Positions 15,143 through 22,660 of a DNA stretch of 64,000 nucleotides are shown here, piece by piece. How positions within the stretch are numbered: the stretch's first letter is position 1; every line of letters starts with the position of its first letter. Where the stretch lies: contig JAGQWJ010000009.1 of assembly GCA_020437395.1 (NCBI GenBank), forward strand, positions 1 to 64,000. Direction: 5' to 3'. A program made the translations under genes and the position numbers. The DNA is from Ignavibacteriota bacterium. Its GTDB lineage: Bacteria; Bacteroidota; Ignavibacteria; Kapaibacteriales; UBA2268. The notes under the pieces are model-generated. The model did no database searches. It was not told where the DNA came from and saw only the letters and a list, made by a program, of their open reading frames with translations.

Positions 15143-16495
15143 ATGAAAACGAAATACAAATATATTTGTTCAAACTGCGGATATGAATCAGCCAAATGGA
15201 TGGGTAGATGCACAACTTGCGAATCATGGGATTCGTTTGAGGAAGTGCAAATAGAAGGGAAACACTCCAAGAAACTCAATTTGGAAAAACGTGGTAATAT
15301 AAAGGTTCATAAACTCTCCGAAATTGAGACAGGTGACGAATATAGGTTTAAAACAGGAATTAGCGAATTCGATAGGGTTTTAGGAGGTGGAATAATTCCT
15401 GGTTCTTTTGTTTTGATTGCTGGAGACCCTGGAATTGGTAAATCTACAATAACTTTACAGATGACGAGAAGTTTGATAGACAAAAAACCTCTTTACATAA
15501 CAGGGGAAGAGTCATTGTCTCAGATAAAACACAGGGCAGATAGGCTCTCGAATATACCTGGTGATTTGAATATTATAGCTGAAACTGAATTGAATAAAAT
15601 TATAGATGCTATAAATAGTGACGAATGCGGAATAGCTATTGTTGATTCTATACAATCCGTATATTTGAGCGAGTTAGACTCAACACCAGGTAGTTTTGTT
15701 CAGGTAAGAGAATGTACATCAAAGTTGATGCAATTAGCAAAGAGATTAAATAAACCAATATTCACAATTGGCCACATCAATAAAGAAGGTTCAATTGCAG
15801 GCCCCAAAATATTGGAGCACATGGTTGATACTGTTTTACAGTTCGAAGGTAGCAAAGGTCAGAATTATAGAATATTAAGAACAATAAAAAACAGGTATGG
15901 TTCAACTAATGAAATTGGGATTTTCGAAATGTCAGAAAAAGGATTGGAAGAAGTGTCTAATCCATCTGAATACTTTTTATCAAATTCTATAGACAATGAA
16001 CCTGGGACAATTACAGTAGCATCGACTGAGGGAAATAGACCACTTTTAATTGAAGTTCAAACCTTAGTTTCTCCTACAGGTTTCTCAGTCCCACAAAGGA
16101 CGGCAACTGGATTTGATAACAGGAGGTTGCAGATGATTATTGCTGTGCTCGAAAAAAAAATAGGTGCTATGTTCTATAAATATGACGTATTTTTGAATAT
16201 TGCAGGTGGCCTAAAAGTAAATGATACTTCAACGGATTTAGGAATTGCAATGTCTTTAGTTAGTAGTTTAAACAATCAACCACTAAGCAAAAATACAATA
16301 GTAATAGGTGAAATAGGTCTAACAGGTGAGGTTAGACCAGTTTCGGGTTTGGTCGAAAAGATTAAAGAAGCAGAAAAATTAGGTTTTAAAAAAGCAATTG
16401 TACCTAACGTTAAGAAATTTAGTTACAGAAGTAGCAAAATAGATCTGATAAAAGTTAATAGAATAGAAGAAGCATTAAAAAAATTAGAATTATGA
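15143..16495 (+). CDS. radA: DNA repair protein RadA
   Basis: RecA-related, DnaB-like branch-migration ATPase used in recombinational repair. The 450-residue protein shows a four-Cys zinc finger at the N-terminus (CSNCGYESAKWMGRCTTC), Walker A GDPGIGKST near 95, the RadA-specific KNRYGSTNEIGIF (KNRFG motif, about 250), and a C-terminal Lon-protease-like domain (GGLKVNDTSTDLGIAMSLVSS, GEIGLTGEVRPV) without a protease Ser-Lys dyad role. Its stop overlaps the obg start by four bases (ATGA), so the two genes are coupled. It is divergent from a GT-C gene 20 bases away, leaving very little room for separate promoters. Confidence 0.97.
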   Translation: MKTKYKYICSNCGYESAKWMGRCTTCESWDSFEEVQIEGKHSKKLNLEKRGNIKVHKLSEIETGDEYRFKTGISEFDRVLGGGIIPGSFVLIAGDPGIGKSTITLQMTRSLIDKKPLYITGEESLSQIKHRADRLSNIPGDLNIIAETELNKIIDAINSDECGIAIVDSIQSVYLSELDSTPGSFVQVRECTSKLMQLAKRLNKPIFTIGHINKEGSIAGPKILEHMVDTVLQFEGSKGQNYRILRTIKNRYGSTNEIGIFEMSEKGLEEVSNPSEYFLSNSIDNEPGTITVASTEGNRPLLIEVQTLVSPTGFSVPQRTATGFDNRRLQMIIAVLEKKIGAMFYKYDVFLNIAGGLKVNDTSTDLGIAMSLVSSLNNQPLSKNTIVIGEIGLTGEVRPVSGLVEKIKEAEKLGFKKAIVPNVKKFSYRSSKIDLIKVNRIEEALKKLEL

Positions 16496-17484
16496 AATTT
16501 ATAGATATCGCGAATATTGAAGTTAAATCTGGAAATGGCGGCAAGGGTCATATTAGCTTCAGAAGAGAAAAGTTTGTTGCCAAAGGTGGTCCAGACGGTG
16601 GAAATGGTGGAAAAGGTGGTGATTTAATTATTAAAGGTGATAATCATTTAAGTACTTTGTTGGATTTTAAATATTCTAAAGTCTATGAGGCAGAAAACGG
16701 GGTAGATGGCGGTAAAAATCTTTGTACTGGACGCAATGGAAAAGACAGAATAATTAAAGTTCCTGTTGGGACATTAGTAAAAAATACTGAAACAGGCGAG
16801 GTAATTGCGGATATTATTGAAGCTGGTCAAATGGAGATAATTGCTAAAGGTGGTTCGGGAGGAAAAGGAAATGCAGAATTTAAAAATTCTATTAACCAAG
16901 CTCCTAGATATGCTCAACCTGGTATTCCAGGTGTTGAAATGAAAATAACTCTAGAACTAAAGCTTTTAGCTGACGTAGGGCTGGTTGGATTTCCTAATGT
17001 AGGTAAATCTACTCTAATTTCTGTAGTTTCTGCCGCTAAACCCAAAATCGCTGATTATCATTTTACTACTTTAGTTCCTAACTTAGGTGTAGTAAAGATA
17101 GCTGAATCAAAGAGTTTTGTTATTGCAGATATACCTGGACTTATAGAAGGTGCGAGTGATGGTAAAGGGCTAGGACATCAGTTTCTGAGGCATGTTGAAC
17201 GAACAAAATTGCTTGTTTTTATACTGGAAGCATTTAGTGAGGATATTGTTTCGGAATACGAAGTTCTTAAAAATGAGTTATATAAATACAATCCTGATAT
17301 GGAGTATAAAAAAAGAATTATTTGTATAAATAAAACTGATGCTATTGATGAGGACAAAAGAAAAGAACTTGAAGATTTAGTGTTTGAAGATTCAATTAAA
17401 CCTATGTTAATATCAGCAGTTTCACATTTGAATATTGAAAACTTGAAAAATCGAATTTGGAATTTATTAACACCTACCGATTAA
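16492..17484 (+). CDS. obg: Obg/CgtA GTPase
   Basis: Essential ribosome-associated GTPase that acts in 50S maturation and growth control. Residues 1-158 form the glycine-rich Obg fold (GNGGKGHISFRREKFVAKGG, GGNGGKGGDL, GGSGGKGN). The G domain follows with GFPNVGKSTLISVVS (G1, about 165), TTLVPNLG (G2), DIPGLIEGASDGKGLGHQFL (G3) and INKTDA (G4). At 330 residues it is the short version without the variable C-terminal extension. It overlaps radA by four bases. The next gene, on the other strand, ends nine bases away. Confidence 0.97.
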   Translation: MKFIDIANIEVKSGNGGKGHISFRREKFVAKGGPDGGNGGKGGDLIIKGDNHLSTLLDFKYSKVYEAENGVDGGKNLCTGRNGKDRIIKVPVGTLVKNTETGEVIADIIEAGQMEIIAKGGSGGKGNAEFKNSINQAPRYAQPGIPGVEMKITLELKLLADVGLVGFPNVGKSTLISVVSAAKPKIADYHFTTLVPNLGVVKIAESKSFVIADIPGLIEGASDGKGLGHQFLRHVERTKLLVFILEAFSEDIVSEYEVLKNELYKYNPDMEYKKRIICINKTDAIDEDKRKELEDLVFEDSIKPMLISAVSHLNIENLKNRIWNLLTPTD

Positions 17485-17493
17485 ATAATCATA

Positions 17494-18096
17494 TTAAGTG
17501 TTGTTCCCGAATGGATTTCTTTTAGGTTCAAAAAAGGCGAATTGCATAAGGATAAATAAAATTGGGAATAAAAAATTTATACTGGATCCCGTCGTGTTTA
17601 TAAATAAATTAGAATAATAGATAAACTGCTTTACTGGAAAAGCAAATTCGGATAATTGAAAATCAGAATAATTATAGTTGTCGAATATTAATACAAGAAT
17701 TTTGATAGTTAAAAAATATAGACTACCAATCAATGAAATGAATAGAAATAAATATTTTGATTTGAAATAAAAAAATGTGCAAAAAGAGAGAGATAAAACT
17801 ATAGAAAATGGCAACACTAATTCTAAAAATATATCAATCTTCATATTTCTCTTAATATCACCACTTTCGGTACCAAAAAATATGCAATCAACATTTAGAT
17901 TGTTATTTTCTCCAATGAAGGCAACAGCTTCTTTTTCGAATATATATTTCTCATTAACGAATTTTTCTAAAAAAAAATTACTTGTGGTTTCAATATATGA
18001 GCTACTCAAATCGATAACTATCGGCTTTATTGATAATAGCAATATCAAACTAAAAATGAAAATTATTAATGATTTTACAATATCATTTTTTTGCAT
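17494..18096 (-). CDS. Membrane protein, candidate exosortase partner
   Basis: Not recognised as a named family. From the ATG at 18096 it has 200 residues: a membrane segment near the N-terminus (residues 9-25), an extracytoplasmic domain of about 70 residues containing the two cysteine-flanked segment NVDCIFFGTESGD, then four hydrophobic segments. The topology suggests an inner-membrane protein with one outer loop. A longer frame starts at 18162, but that would overlap the exosortase gene by 80 bases; the chosen start overlaps by 14. Position directly after the exosortase suggests that it serves the same sorting or glycan-linking step; this is inference from neighbourhood only. Confidence 0.6.
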   Translation of the reverse strand: MQKNDIVKSLIIFIFSLILLLSIKPIVIDLSSSYIETTSNFFLEKFVNEKYIFEKEAVAFIGENNNLNVDCIFFGTESGDIKRNMKIDIFLELVLPFSIVLSLSFCTFFYFKSKYLFLFISLIGSLYFLTIKILVLIFDNYNYSDFQLSEFAFPVKQFIYYSNLFINTTGSSINFLFPILFILMQFAFFEPKRNPFGNNT

Positions 18097-18568
18097 AATT
18101 AATCCAAAGTAAAAGCATAAAGACAGCAATAACGATAAGTATAATCTGCAAATAAACATCATGTAGTGCAGAAAATAGGGCTAAATCTTTACTTCCAACG
18201 AAAAAAAGTATTACAATTCTGAATAAATTCAGAATATATAAAGTTATAATTCCTAATGATATTCCAATTAGTTTCTTTTTTTTGGATGTTTCAAAAGCTA
18301 TAACTCCTGCAAGAAATAATATTATTGGTTCTGTTCCTTCACATCCAAAAGAAATTTGAACAGAAAAATCATTACCAACGATTACGTCACCAATCTGGCT
18401 CACATTTCCAGAAAACCAATTAATAATAATTGATGAAAAAAAAGCAGTACTTTTTAAGTACTGCTCAAGTAAAAAATTATTAGGTATAAGAATTATAAGG
18501 TAATACGAAACTATTACGGCAATATATTTTAACAAGAATAAATTATATTTCTTATTAAAATTATACAA
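18083..18568 (-). CDS. Exosortase/archaeosortase family protein
   Basis: A 161-residue polytopic membrane protein. It has the three catalytic positions of the exosortase family in order and in the right context: Cys76 in FGCEGTEPIILFLAG, Arg117 in LNLFRIVILF, and His136 in SALHDVYLQ. Family members cleave and transfer proteins that carry a C-terminal sorting signal, in Gram-negative bacteria with surface-polysaccharide loci. This is the minimal, single-domain form; the subfamily cannot be assigned, and no protein in the window has a clear PEP-CTERM-like tail. The gene lies between a receiver gene and a membrane protein with overlapping ends. Codons 35-45 form a perfect hairpin followed by eight T, like an intrinsic terminator. 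Confidence 0.85.
   Translation of the reverse strand: MYNFNKKYNLFLLKYIAVIVSYYLIILIPNNFLLEQYLKSTAFFSSIIINWFSGNVSQIGDVIVGNDFSVQISFGCEGTEPIILFLAGVIAFETSKKKKLIGISLGIITLYILNLFRIVILFFVGSKDLALFSALHDVYLQIILIVIAVFMLLLWINYAKK
18436..18465 (-). terminator. Terminator-like hairpin inside the exosortase gene
   Basis: On the minus strand, AGCAGTACTT pairs exactly with AAGTACTGCT (10 bp, three-base loop) and is followed at once by eight T. It lies within codons 35-45 of the exosortase reading frame. The form is that of a Rho-independent terminator in the direction of transcription. The stem has four G-C pairs, so it would be moderately stable. Whether it acts as an attenuator, a slippage site or nothing is not known. 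Confidence 0.5.
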
Positions 18569-18932
18569 AAAATTTCTCTTTTACCATATTCTTTAAGTTT
18601 TCGGGGAACCTGTCATTTTTTGGAAAAAATATCCATTTCTTTGATTCTATATGTTCCAAATCACTTTTTGATATATTCATAGCACTGCAAAAAATAACAG
18701 TTGCAGAGCGTTTATTATCGATTACGTTTTCTATCGTATTCATCAATGTTGAAGAGTAAGGAAGAAATAAATCACTGATAATCAAGTCATAATCTTTGTC
18801 TTTCATAAAACTGATAGCGTCATTCAATTTTAAAGCATTGTCAACAGCTACATCTTTATCAAGAGCATACTTGAGTGCCATCTTGATAGTATGAAAGTGT
18901 GCGTAATCGTCTTCTATAACTAATATTCTCAT
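18561..18932 (-). CDS. Single-domain response regulator (CheY-like receiver)
   Basis: From the ATG at 18932 the protein has 123 residues and consists only of a receiver domain. It opens MRILVIEDDY with the acidic pair (Glu7, Asp8/9), has the phospho-acceptor Asp54 in DLIISDLFLP, a Ser in place of the conserved Thr (FCSAM, Ser83) and the conserved Lys105 in FFPKN. There is no output domain, so it should act by protein contact or phosphotransfer. An upstream ATG at 18953 would overlap the head-GIN gene; the chosen start leaves a four-base gap. The stop overlaps the exosortase start by eight bases. No histidine kinase is adjacent. Confidence 0.85.
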   Translation of the reverse strand: MRILVIEDDYAHFHTIKMALKYALDKDVAVDNALKLNDAISFMKDKDYDLIISDLFLPYSSTLMNTIENVIDNKRSATVIFCSAMNISKSDLEHIESKKWIFFPKNDRFPENLKNMVKEKFFV

Positions 18933-18936
18933 AAAA

Positions 18937-19638
18937 TTATTTCGTTTGTTCAACTATACCATTTCCATCTTTCTCTATAGATAATTCTTTTGGTTTATTT
19001 TTATAGAGAATTTTTCCATTTCCATTCAGATTTGCTTTGAGCGAATTAACAGGATGAATCGTAATCACTCCATTTCCATTAAGGTCAACTTCTATATCAT
19101 CAGCAATTACTTTGCCAGCATCTAGACTGCCACTACCATCCATACTTATGCTTAAATCTTCAGCTTTTCCTTTTAGATTGACTGTACCTGAACCCTCGAA
19201 ATCAATTTCTATATCCTCGGCTTCTACAGCAAAATCAATTTCAGCTGAACCATTCACTTCTAATTCAAAGTCCTCTGTCTTGAATGTACCAGTAGAAGTT
19301 ACCTTAGTATTTTTATTTAGAGTAATTGAGTTTATTGTTTTCAAAGAAATGAAAATAGTTAAATTTTTCGGACACAAGTCTTGTCTCCCCGATATTTTCA
19401 GTTCACCATCATCATAATAAAATATAAGATTTTTTAGTATATCTTCATTTGTTTTAACTAAAATACTTTCTTCTTGACTTGGTGACAAGACTATATTCAT
19501 TGGAACATTTATTATCAATGATTTTACATCAGGTACATAGATTCTGTCTTCTATTATACTTCCAGTACCAACCATACAATCTGAATAACTGGATTGCGAA
19601 AGTAATAAAAATGTTATTAGTAAAATTATCTTTTTCAT
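18937..19638 (-). CDS. Head-GIN / DUF2807 domain protein, exported
   Basis: A 233-residue protein with a signal peptide (KKIILLITFLLLSQSSYS) and a repetitive right-handed beta-structure. From about residue 40 it follows the DUF2807 (putative auto-transporter adhesin, head GIN) pattern: VKTNEDILKNLIFYYDDGELKI, then runs of short alternating units with a Gly-Ser/Asn-Gly rhythm (NGSAEIDF, EGSGTVNL, DGSGSLDA, NGNGVITI, NGNGKI). These proteins are thought to lie at the cell surface or periplasm; no enzymatic role is known. It is the first gene of the group with the receiver and exosortase and may be made by the same promoter. The C-terminus is soluble, so it does not look like an exosortase substrate. 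Confidence 0.8.
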   Translation of the reverse strand: MKKIILLITFLLLSQSSYSDCMVGTGSIIEDRIYVPDVKSLIINVPMNIVLSPSQEESILVKTNEDILKNLIFYYDDGELKISGRQDLCPKNLTIFISLKTINSITLNKNTKVTSTGTFKTEDFELEVNGSAEIDFAVEAEDIEIDFEGSGTVNLKGKAEDLSISMDGSGSLDAGKVIADDIEVDLNGNGVITIHPVNSLKANLNGNGKILYKNKPKELSIEKDGNGIVEQTK

Positions 19639-19983
19639 ACGATACTCTTTATTTTATTAATTAAATTTAAACCTCAATTCAATTTTTTTAATGATAAAAA
19701 AAATCGAACAAATAGAAATAATACTATCACGTGTTTCGGAGAGATTTTTGTCAAAACTTATATTTACGAATTGTGATCAAACTAAGTCAAAGTATGTAAT
19801 CTTAATTTGTACAATATATGGACTTTCATCCTTATTAACCTTAGTACAACTAGTTTTACAGTTCATTCATAATATTTGATTTATCACTTAAATGTAAATA
19901 TATGAAATATTGGAATAAATTAATAACTTTCTCAATACTTAGCCGTAATTTAGTAAATAATTTTAACCACACAAACGTAAAAA
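19639..19983. other. 345-base divergent intergenic region
   Basis: Lies between the head-GIN gene (minus) and a TPR gene (plus) and should hold promoters for both. It is strongly AT-rich. Apart from a possible 62-codon frame at 19691-19879 I see no convincing structure, RNA gene or operator. Confidence 0.5.
19691..19879 (+). CDS. Possible small single-span membrane protein
   Basis: A 62-residue frame beginning MIKKIEQIEIILSRVSER and ending in a hydrophobic helix (about residues 35-58) with the last residues FIHNI, so it could be a tail-anchored peptide. The family is unknown and there is no ribosome-binding sequence. It lies in the intergenic region upstream of the TPR gene, in a composition equal to the background, so it may be a chance frame. 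Confidence 0.3.
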   Translation: MIKKIEQIEIILSRVSERFLSKLIFTNCDQTKSKYVILICTIYGLSSLLTLVQLVLQFIHNI

Positions 19984-21273
19984 ATGAAAATTTATTTAAT
20001 TACTCTAATACTATTTGCAAATATATCTATTGGGCTAAGTCAGAATTCCCAAGCCTTCAAAGATGCAGAGAAATTTTTTAAAGAAGGTAAGTACGAAAAA
20101 TCAATTGATTTATATAAGAAAAGTCTAAAGGAAAATTCTAAAAACTCTTATATCTATGGTCAATTAGCATTTGCTCAGTTATTTTTGAGTCAATATGAAG
20201 AGTCTCAAATGAACTTTACGGAAGCAATTCAACTCGATTCGTCAGTTTCGGACTATTATAATGGGAGAGGGCTTTCTAAAGCTTATGTTGGAGATGTACA
20301 CGGTGCAATTGACGATTTCACTAAATCAATAGAACTAGACCCTAATTTTTCACACGCATACTTGAACAGAGGTAGTGCCTATACATCAATTGAAAAGATT
20401 GATAAGGCGATAGATGATCTAAATGTGGCATTAGAACTTGATAAACAAAACCCTGATATCAATTTCCAACTAGCCAGATTGCTTTATAAAAACAAAAAAC
20501 TCAATGAATCTATCGAACAATACAACAAAGCAGAGAAAAAAGGATTAAATTCGGAAGATTTATATTTGAGTAGAGCTTCTGTTTATTATAAGTTGAAGGA
20601 TTATGACAACGCAATAAAGGATTACTCGACAATAATTAAAAAAAATCCGAAACAAACCGATGCTCTCAATAACAGAGCTGTACTCTATGATGAGATAGGT
20701 AAAAAAGATTTGGCTGAGAAAGACAGACAAACACTTTACAAAATTACTGGTGTGACTTTTAAAGACCCAAAAGAATATAAATACGAGAGAATTAACTCAA
20801 AAAATGGTTACTATAGTATTGAAATACCAACACATTGGGAAATTGCTATGGAGTCAACTAATAGTGAAGATAAGATTAATATAACTGTACCTCAAAAAGA
20901 TGCTAATGAAAGATTTCAAACAGTTGTAATTACCTTATCTTATAACTATGATATGTCTTCTAATTATGGTGTGGGTAATGAAGATGAATTGATAAATTTT
21001 TGGCAACAAAGTCAGCTAAAAAATACAGATGGCTATAAAACCTATGATTTGATTTCACAAAAGCAATTTATGCTAAACGGTTGGAAAGCATTGAATTTCT
21101 TAACTAAATCACAAAGAAATGATAATACTTATGAACTTCTGATGTATGAACTTGTTACTGCGAAGCAAGATCAACTTTTCTATGGTTATTTTCAATCAGC
21201 ATCTCAAGATTTCAAATATTATCAACCTATATTTGATAGAATTATGAAAAGTTTAATTATCAAAGGTAAATAA
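19984..21273 (+). CDS. Exported TPR protein with PsbP-like C-terminal domain
   Basis: A 429-residue protein with a signal peptide (MKIYLITLILFANISIGLSQ). About six to seven tetratricopeptide repeats cover residues 22-260; typical units read YIYGQLAFAQLFLSQYEES and YNGRGLSKAYVGDVHGAIDD, with the A-Y-x-N-R-G-S-A form common in Bacteroidota. The C-terminal 150 residues (from YYSIEIPTHWEIAME) resemble the PsbP/DUF1795-like fold that begins with a P-x-x-W-E motif. TPRs mean a scaffold for protein contact, probably in the periplasm; no partner is indicated. It ends base-to-base against the convergent glycosyltransferase gene. Confidence 0.75.
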   Translation: MKIYLITLILFANISIGLSQNSQAFKDAEKFFKEGKYEKSIDLYKKSLKENSKNSYIYGQLAFAQLFLSQYEESQMNFTEAIQLDSSVSDYYNGRGLSKAYVGDVHGAIDDFTKSIELDPNFSHAYLNRGSAYTSIEKIDKAIDDLNVALELDKQNPDINFQLARLLYKNKKLNESIEQYNKAEKKGLNSEDLYLSRASVYYKLKDYDNAIKDYSTIIKKNPKQTDALNNRAVLYDEIGKKDLAEKDRQTLYKITGVTFKDPKEYKYERINSKNGYYSIEIPTHWEIAMESTNSEDKINITVPQKDANERFQTVVITLSYNYDMSSNYGVGNEDELINFWQQSQLKNTDGYKTYDLISQKQFMLNGWKALNFLTKSQRNDNTYELLMYELVTAKQDQLFYGYFQSASQDFKYYQPIFDRIMKSLIIKGK

Positions 21274-22380
21274 TCATTTAAAAACTTGACCTTTCCATTC
21301 AACCTTTTTGTTGATAATTAAGAATGGGAGTATGAGTTCTACAATAATAAAAAGAAAATTTGACGGTAATAAATAGGGGAGTAAGCCCTTTTCTTTTACG
21401 GTAAAAATTGTTGGCAATACAAGTATAGCATCTGTGATTATTTTAAGTAACATAATTATAACACTCAAATAATAATGTCCTTCTATCAAACTGACAATTG
21501 CTGAAATCCAAATTAATAATGAGGCCAAAACGAAAAGAGTAGCTTTCCACCCAAGTTTTTTTCCTCCAATTGCCCATCTTTTTCTTTGTTTGAGATAGTC
21601 ACTGAATTTGTCCAATGGCAAAGTCTTAACTGTACTGTCCCTGTGGCAAACGTAATTTATTTTTCCACCATTTTTGTGAACGGATTGAAGCAATGCTAAA
21701 TCTTCAGTGACTGAAAATTCAATGCCACCATAGCCGCCTAATTGTGTGTAAACTGATTTCTTAAAAGCCATATTGTTACCAAAACATCCTAATGGAAAGT
21801 TCAATCCCATACCACCAGAAGCCATTGTATGCATTAATATCCATTCAATTGCTTGGAATTTATCAAAGAAATTATTGTGTTTTACTAATGTGAAAGCAGC
21901 AACCAAATCTGAGTCCTTCTCTATAAATGTTTTTACTATACTCGATATCCATTTCCTATTTACTTTGCAATCGGCGTCAGTAAGAAGAATATAATCGCCT
22001 TTAGAATTCTTAATTCCAAAATCTAAGGCCCCCGGTTTACCTGCTACTACTTTTTGACTATCATCACTGATATTAAGCACTCTTATGTTGGAATGTGATT
22101 GAGCAAATTTTTCGGCTAATTCTAAAGTGGAATCATCTGACCTGTCATTAACTACAATAATTTCATATTTACTACGAGGGTAATCAGAGTCAACAATTGA
22201 CTCTAAGCACATAATTATATTATGTTCTTCGTTTCGAGCGGGAACAATAATGCTAACAAAAGGGTAATTGTTGATGATAATTTCTTTAAATTTTATTCTG
22301 CCTTTTTTTGAACCGATAACAAAAAATAGTGCTCTAGCGAAATAAAAGCTAAATGAAACAATAAAAAGTACTTCAGTCAT
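21274..22380 (-). CDS. Family 2 glycosyltransferase, membrane-bound
   Basis: A 368-residue GT2 enzyme with one N-terminal and three to four C-terminal membrane segments. The catalytic domain shows VSIIVPARNEEHNI, VVNDRSDDST, the DxD-type LLTDADCKV, ED in FSVTEDLALL (catalytic base region) and QRKRWAIGGK, the Q-x-x-R-W motif of processive and polyprenol-linked members. It is therefore likely to polymerise or transfer a nucleotide-activated sugar at the inner face of the inner membrane. The sugar is not known. There are no other glycan genes next to it; the 270-base region upstream separates it from a divergent Rossmann protein. Confidence 0.85.
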   Translation of the reverse strand: MTEVLFIVSFSFYFARALFFVIGSKKGRIKFKEIIINNYPFVSIIVPARNEEHNIIMCLESIVDSDYPRSKYEIIVVNDRSDDSTLELAEKFAQSHSNIRVLNISDDSQKVVAGKPGALDFGIKNSKGDYILLTDADCKVNRKWISSIVKTFIEKDSDLVAAFTLVKHNNFFDKFQAIEWILMHTMASGGMGLNFPLGCFGNNMAFKKSVYTQLGGYGGIEFSVTEDLALLQSVHKNGGKINYVCHRDSTVKTLPLDKFSDYLKQRKRWAIGGKKLGWKATLFVLASLLIWISAIVSLIEGHYYLSVIIMLLKIITDAILVLPTIFTVKEKGLLPYLLPSNFLFIIVELILPFLIINKKVEWKGQVFK

Positions 22381-22650
22381 AAAAAAAAATATAATTACTT
22401 AATTCGTTCAAATATAAGGGAATATTGAAATTTAGACCTCAATTGTGGATAAAAACGATAAAAAAAGTTCACTTTTCTTGAGACGTTTTTGCTGTTCATG
22501 TGTCTATATAGATAGTTAATGTGACAAGTTCTTTGAAACTTTTTAAATAATGCAACTTTTAATACTGTTTGTTATTCTTATTTGTTTCATAATTAACTAT
22601 TTTTTAATTTACGTGAATGTCATAATTCGGAAATCAATAAAAAATAGAAA
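22381..22650. other. 270-base divergent intergenic region with a DnaA-box-like site
   Basis: Separates the glycosyltransferase (minus) from the Rossmann-fold gene (plus). It is very AT-rich. TGTGGATAA at 22444-22452 is the exact complement of the classical DnaA box TTATCCACA. I see only one copy and no dnaA, dnaN or parAB nearby, so I do not call an origin. A 36-codon hydrophobic frame occupies its right end. Confidence 0.4.
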
Positions 22651-22660
22651 ATGCAAATAA
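22550..22660 (+). CDS. Possible 36-residue single-span membrane peptide
   Basis: ATG-initiated frame with a strongly hydrophobic first half (MQLLILFVILICFIINYFL) and a basic tail (RKSIKNRKCK). Its stop lies ten bases inside the next gene, a spacing compatible with translational coupling. There is no family, and AT-rich DNA often gives such hydrophobic frames by chance. Confidence 0.22.
   Translation: MQLLILFVILICFIINYFLIYVNVIIRKSIKNRKCK

Noticed and set aside
15123-15227. N-terminal extension of the GT-C gene up to 15227
   Set aside because: It would overlap radA on the opposite strand and lacks the features of the family; the ATG at 15122 gives the normal N-terminus.
19880-19983. ATG-initiated frame running into the TPR gene in another frame
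   Set aside because: It would overlap the signal peptide region of a well-supported gene and shows no coding character.
22381-22650. Possible replication origin
   Set aside because: Only a single DnaA box is present, without dnaA, dnaN or parAB nearby or an array of boxes.
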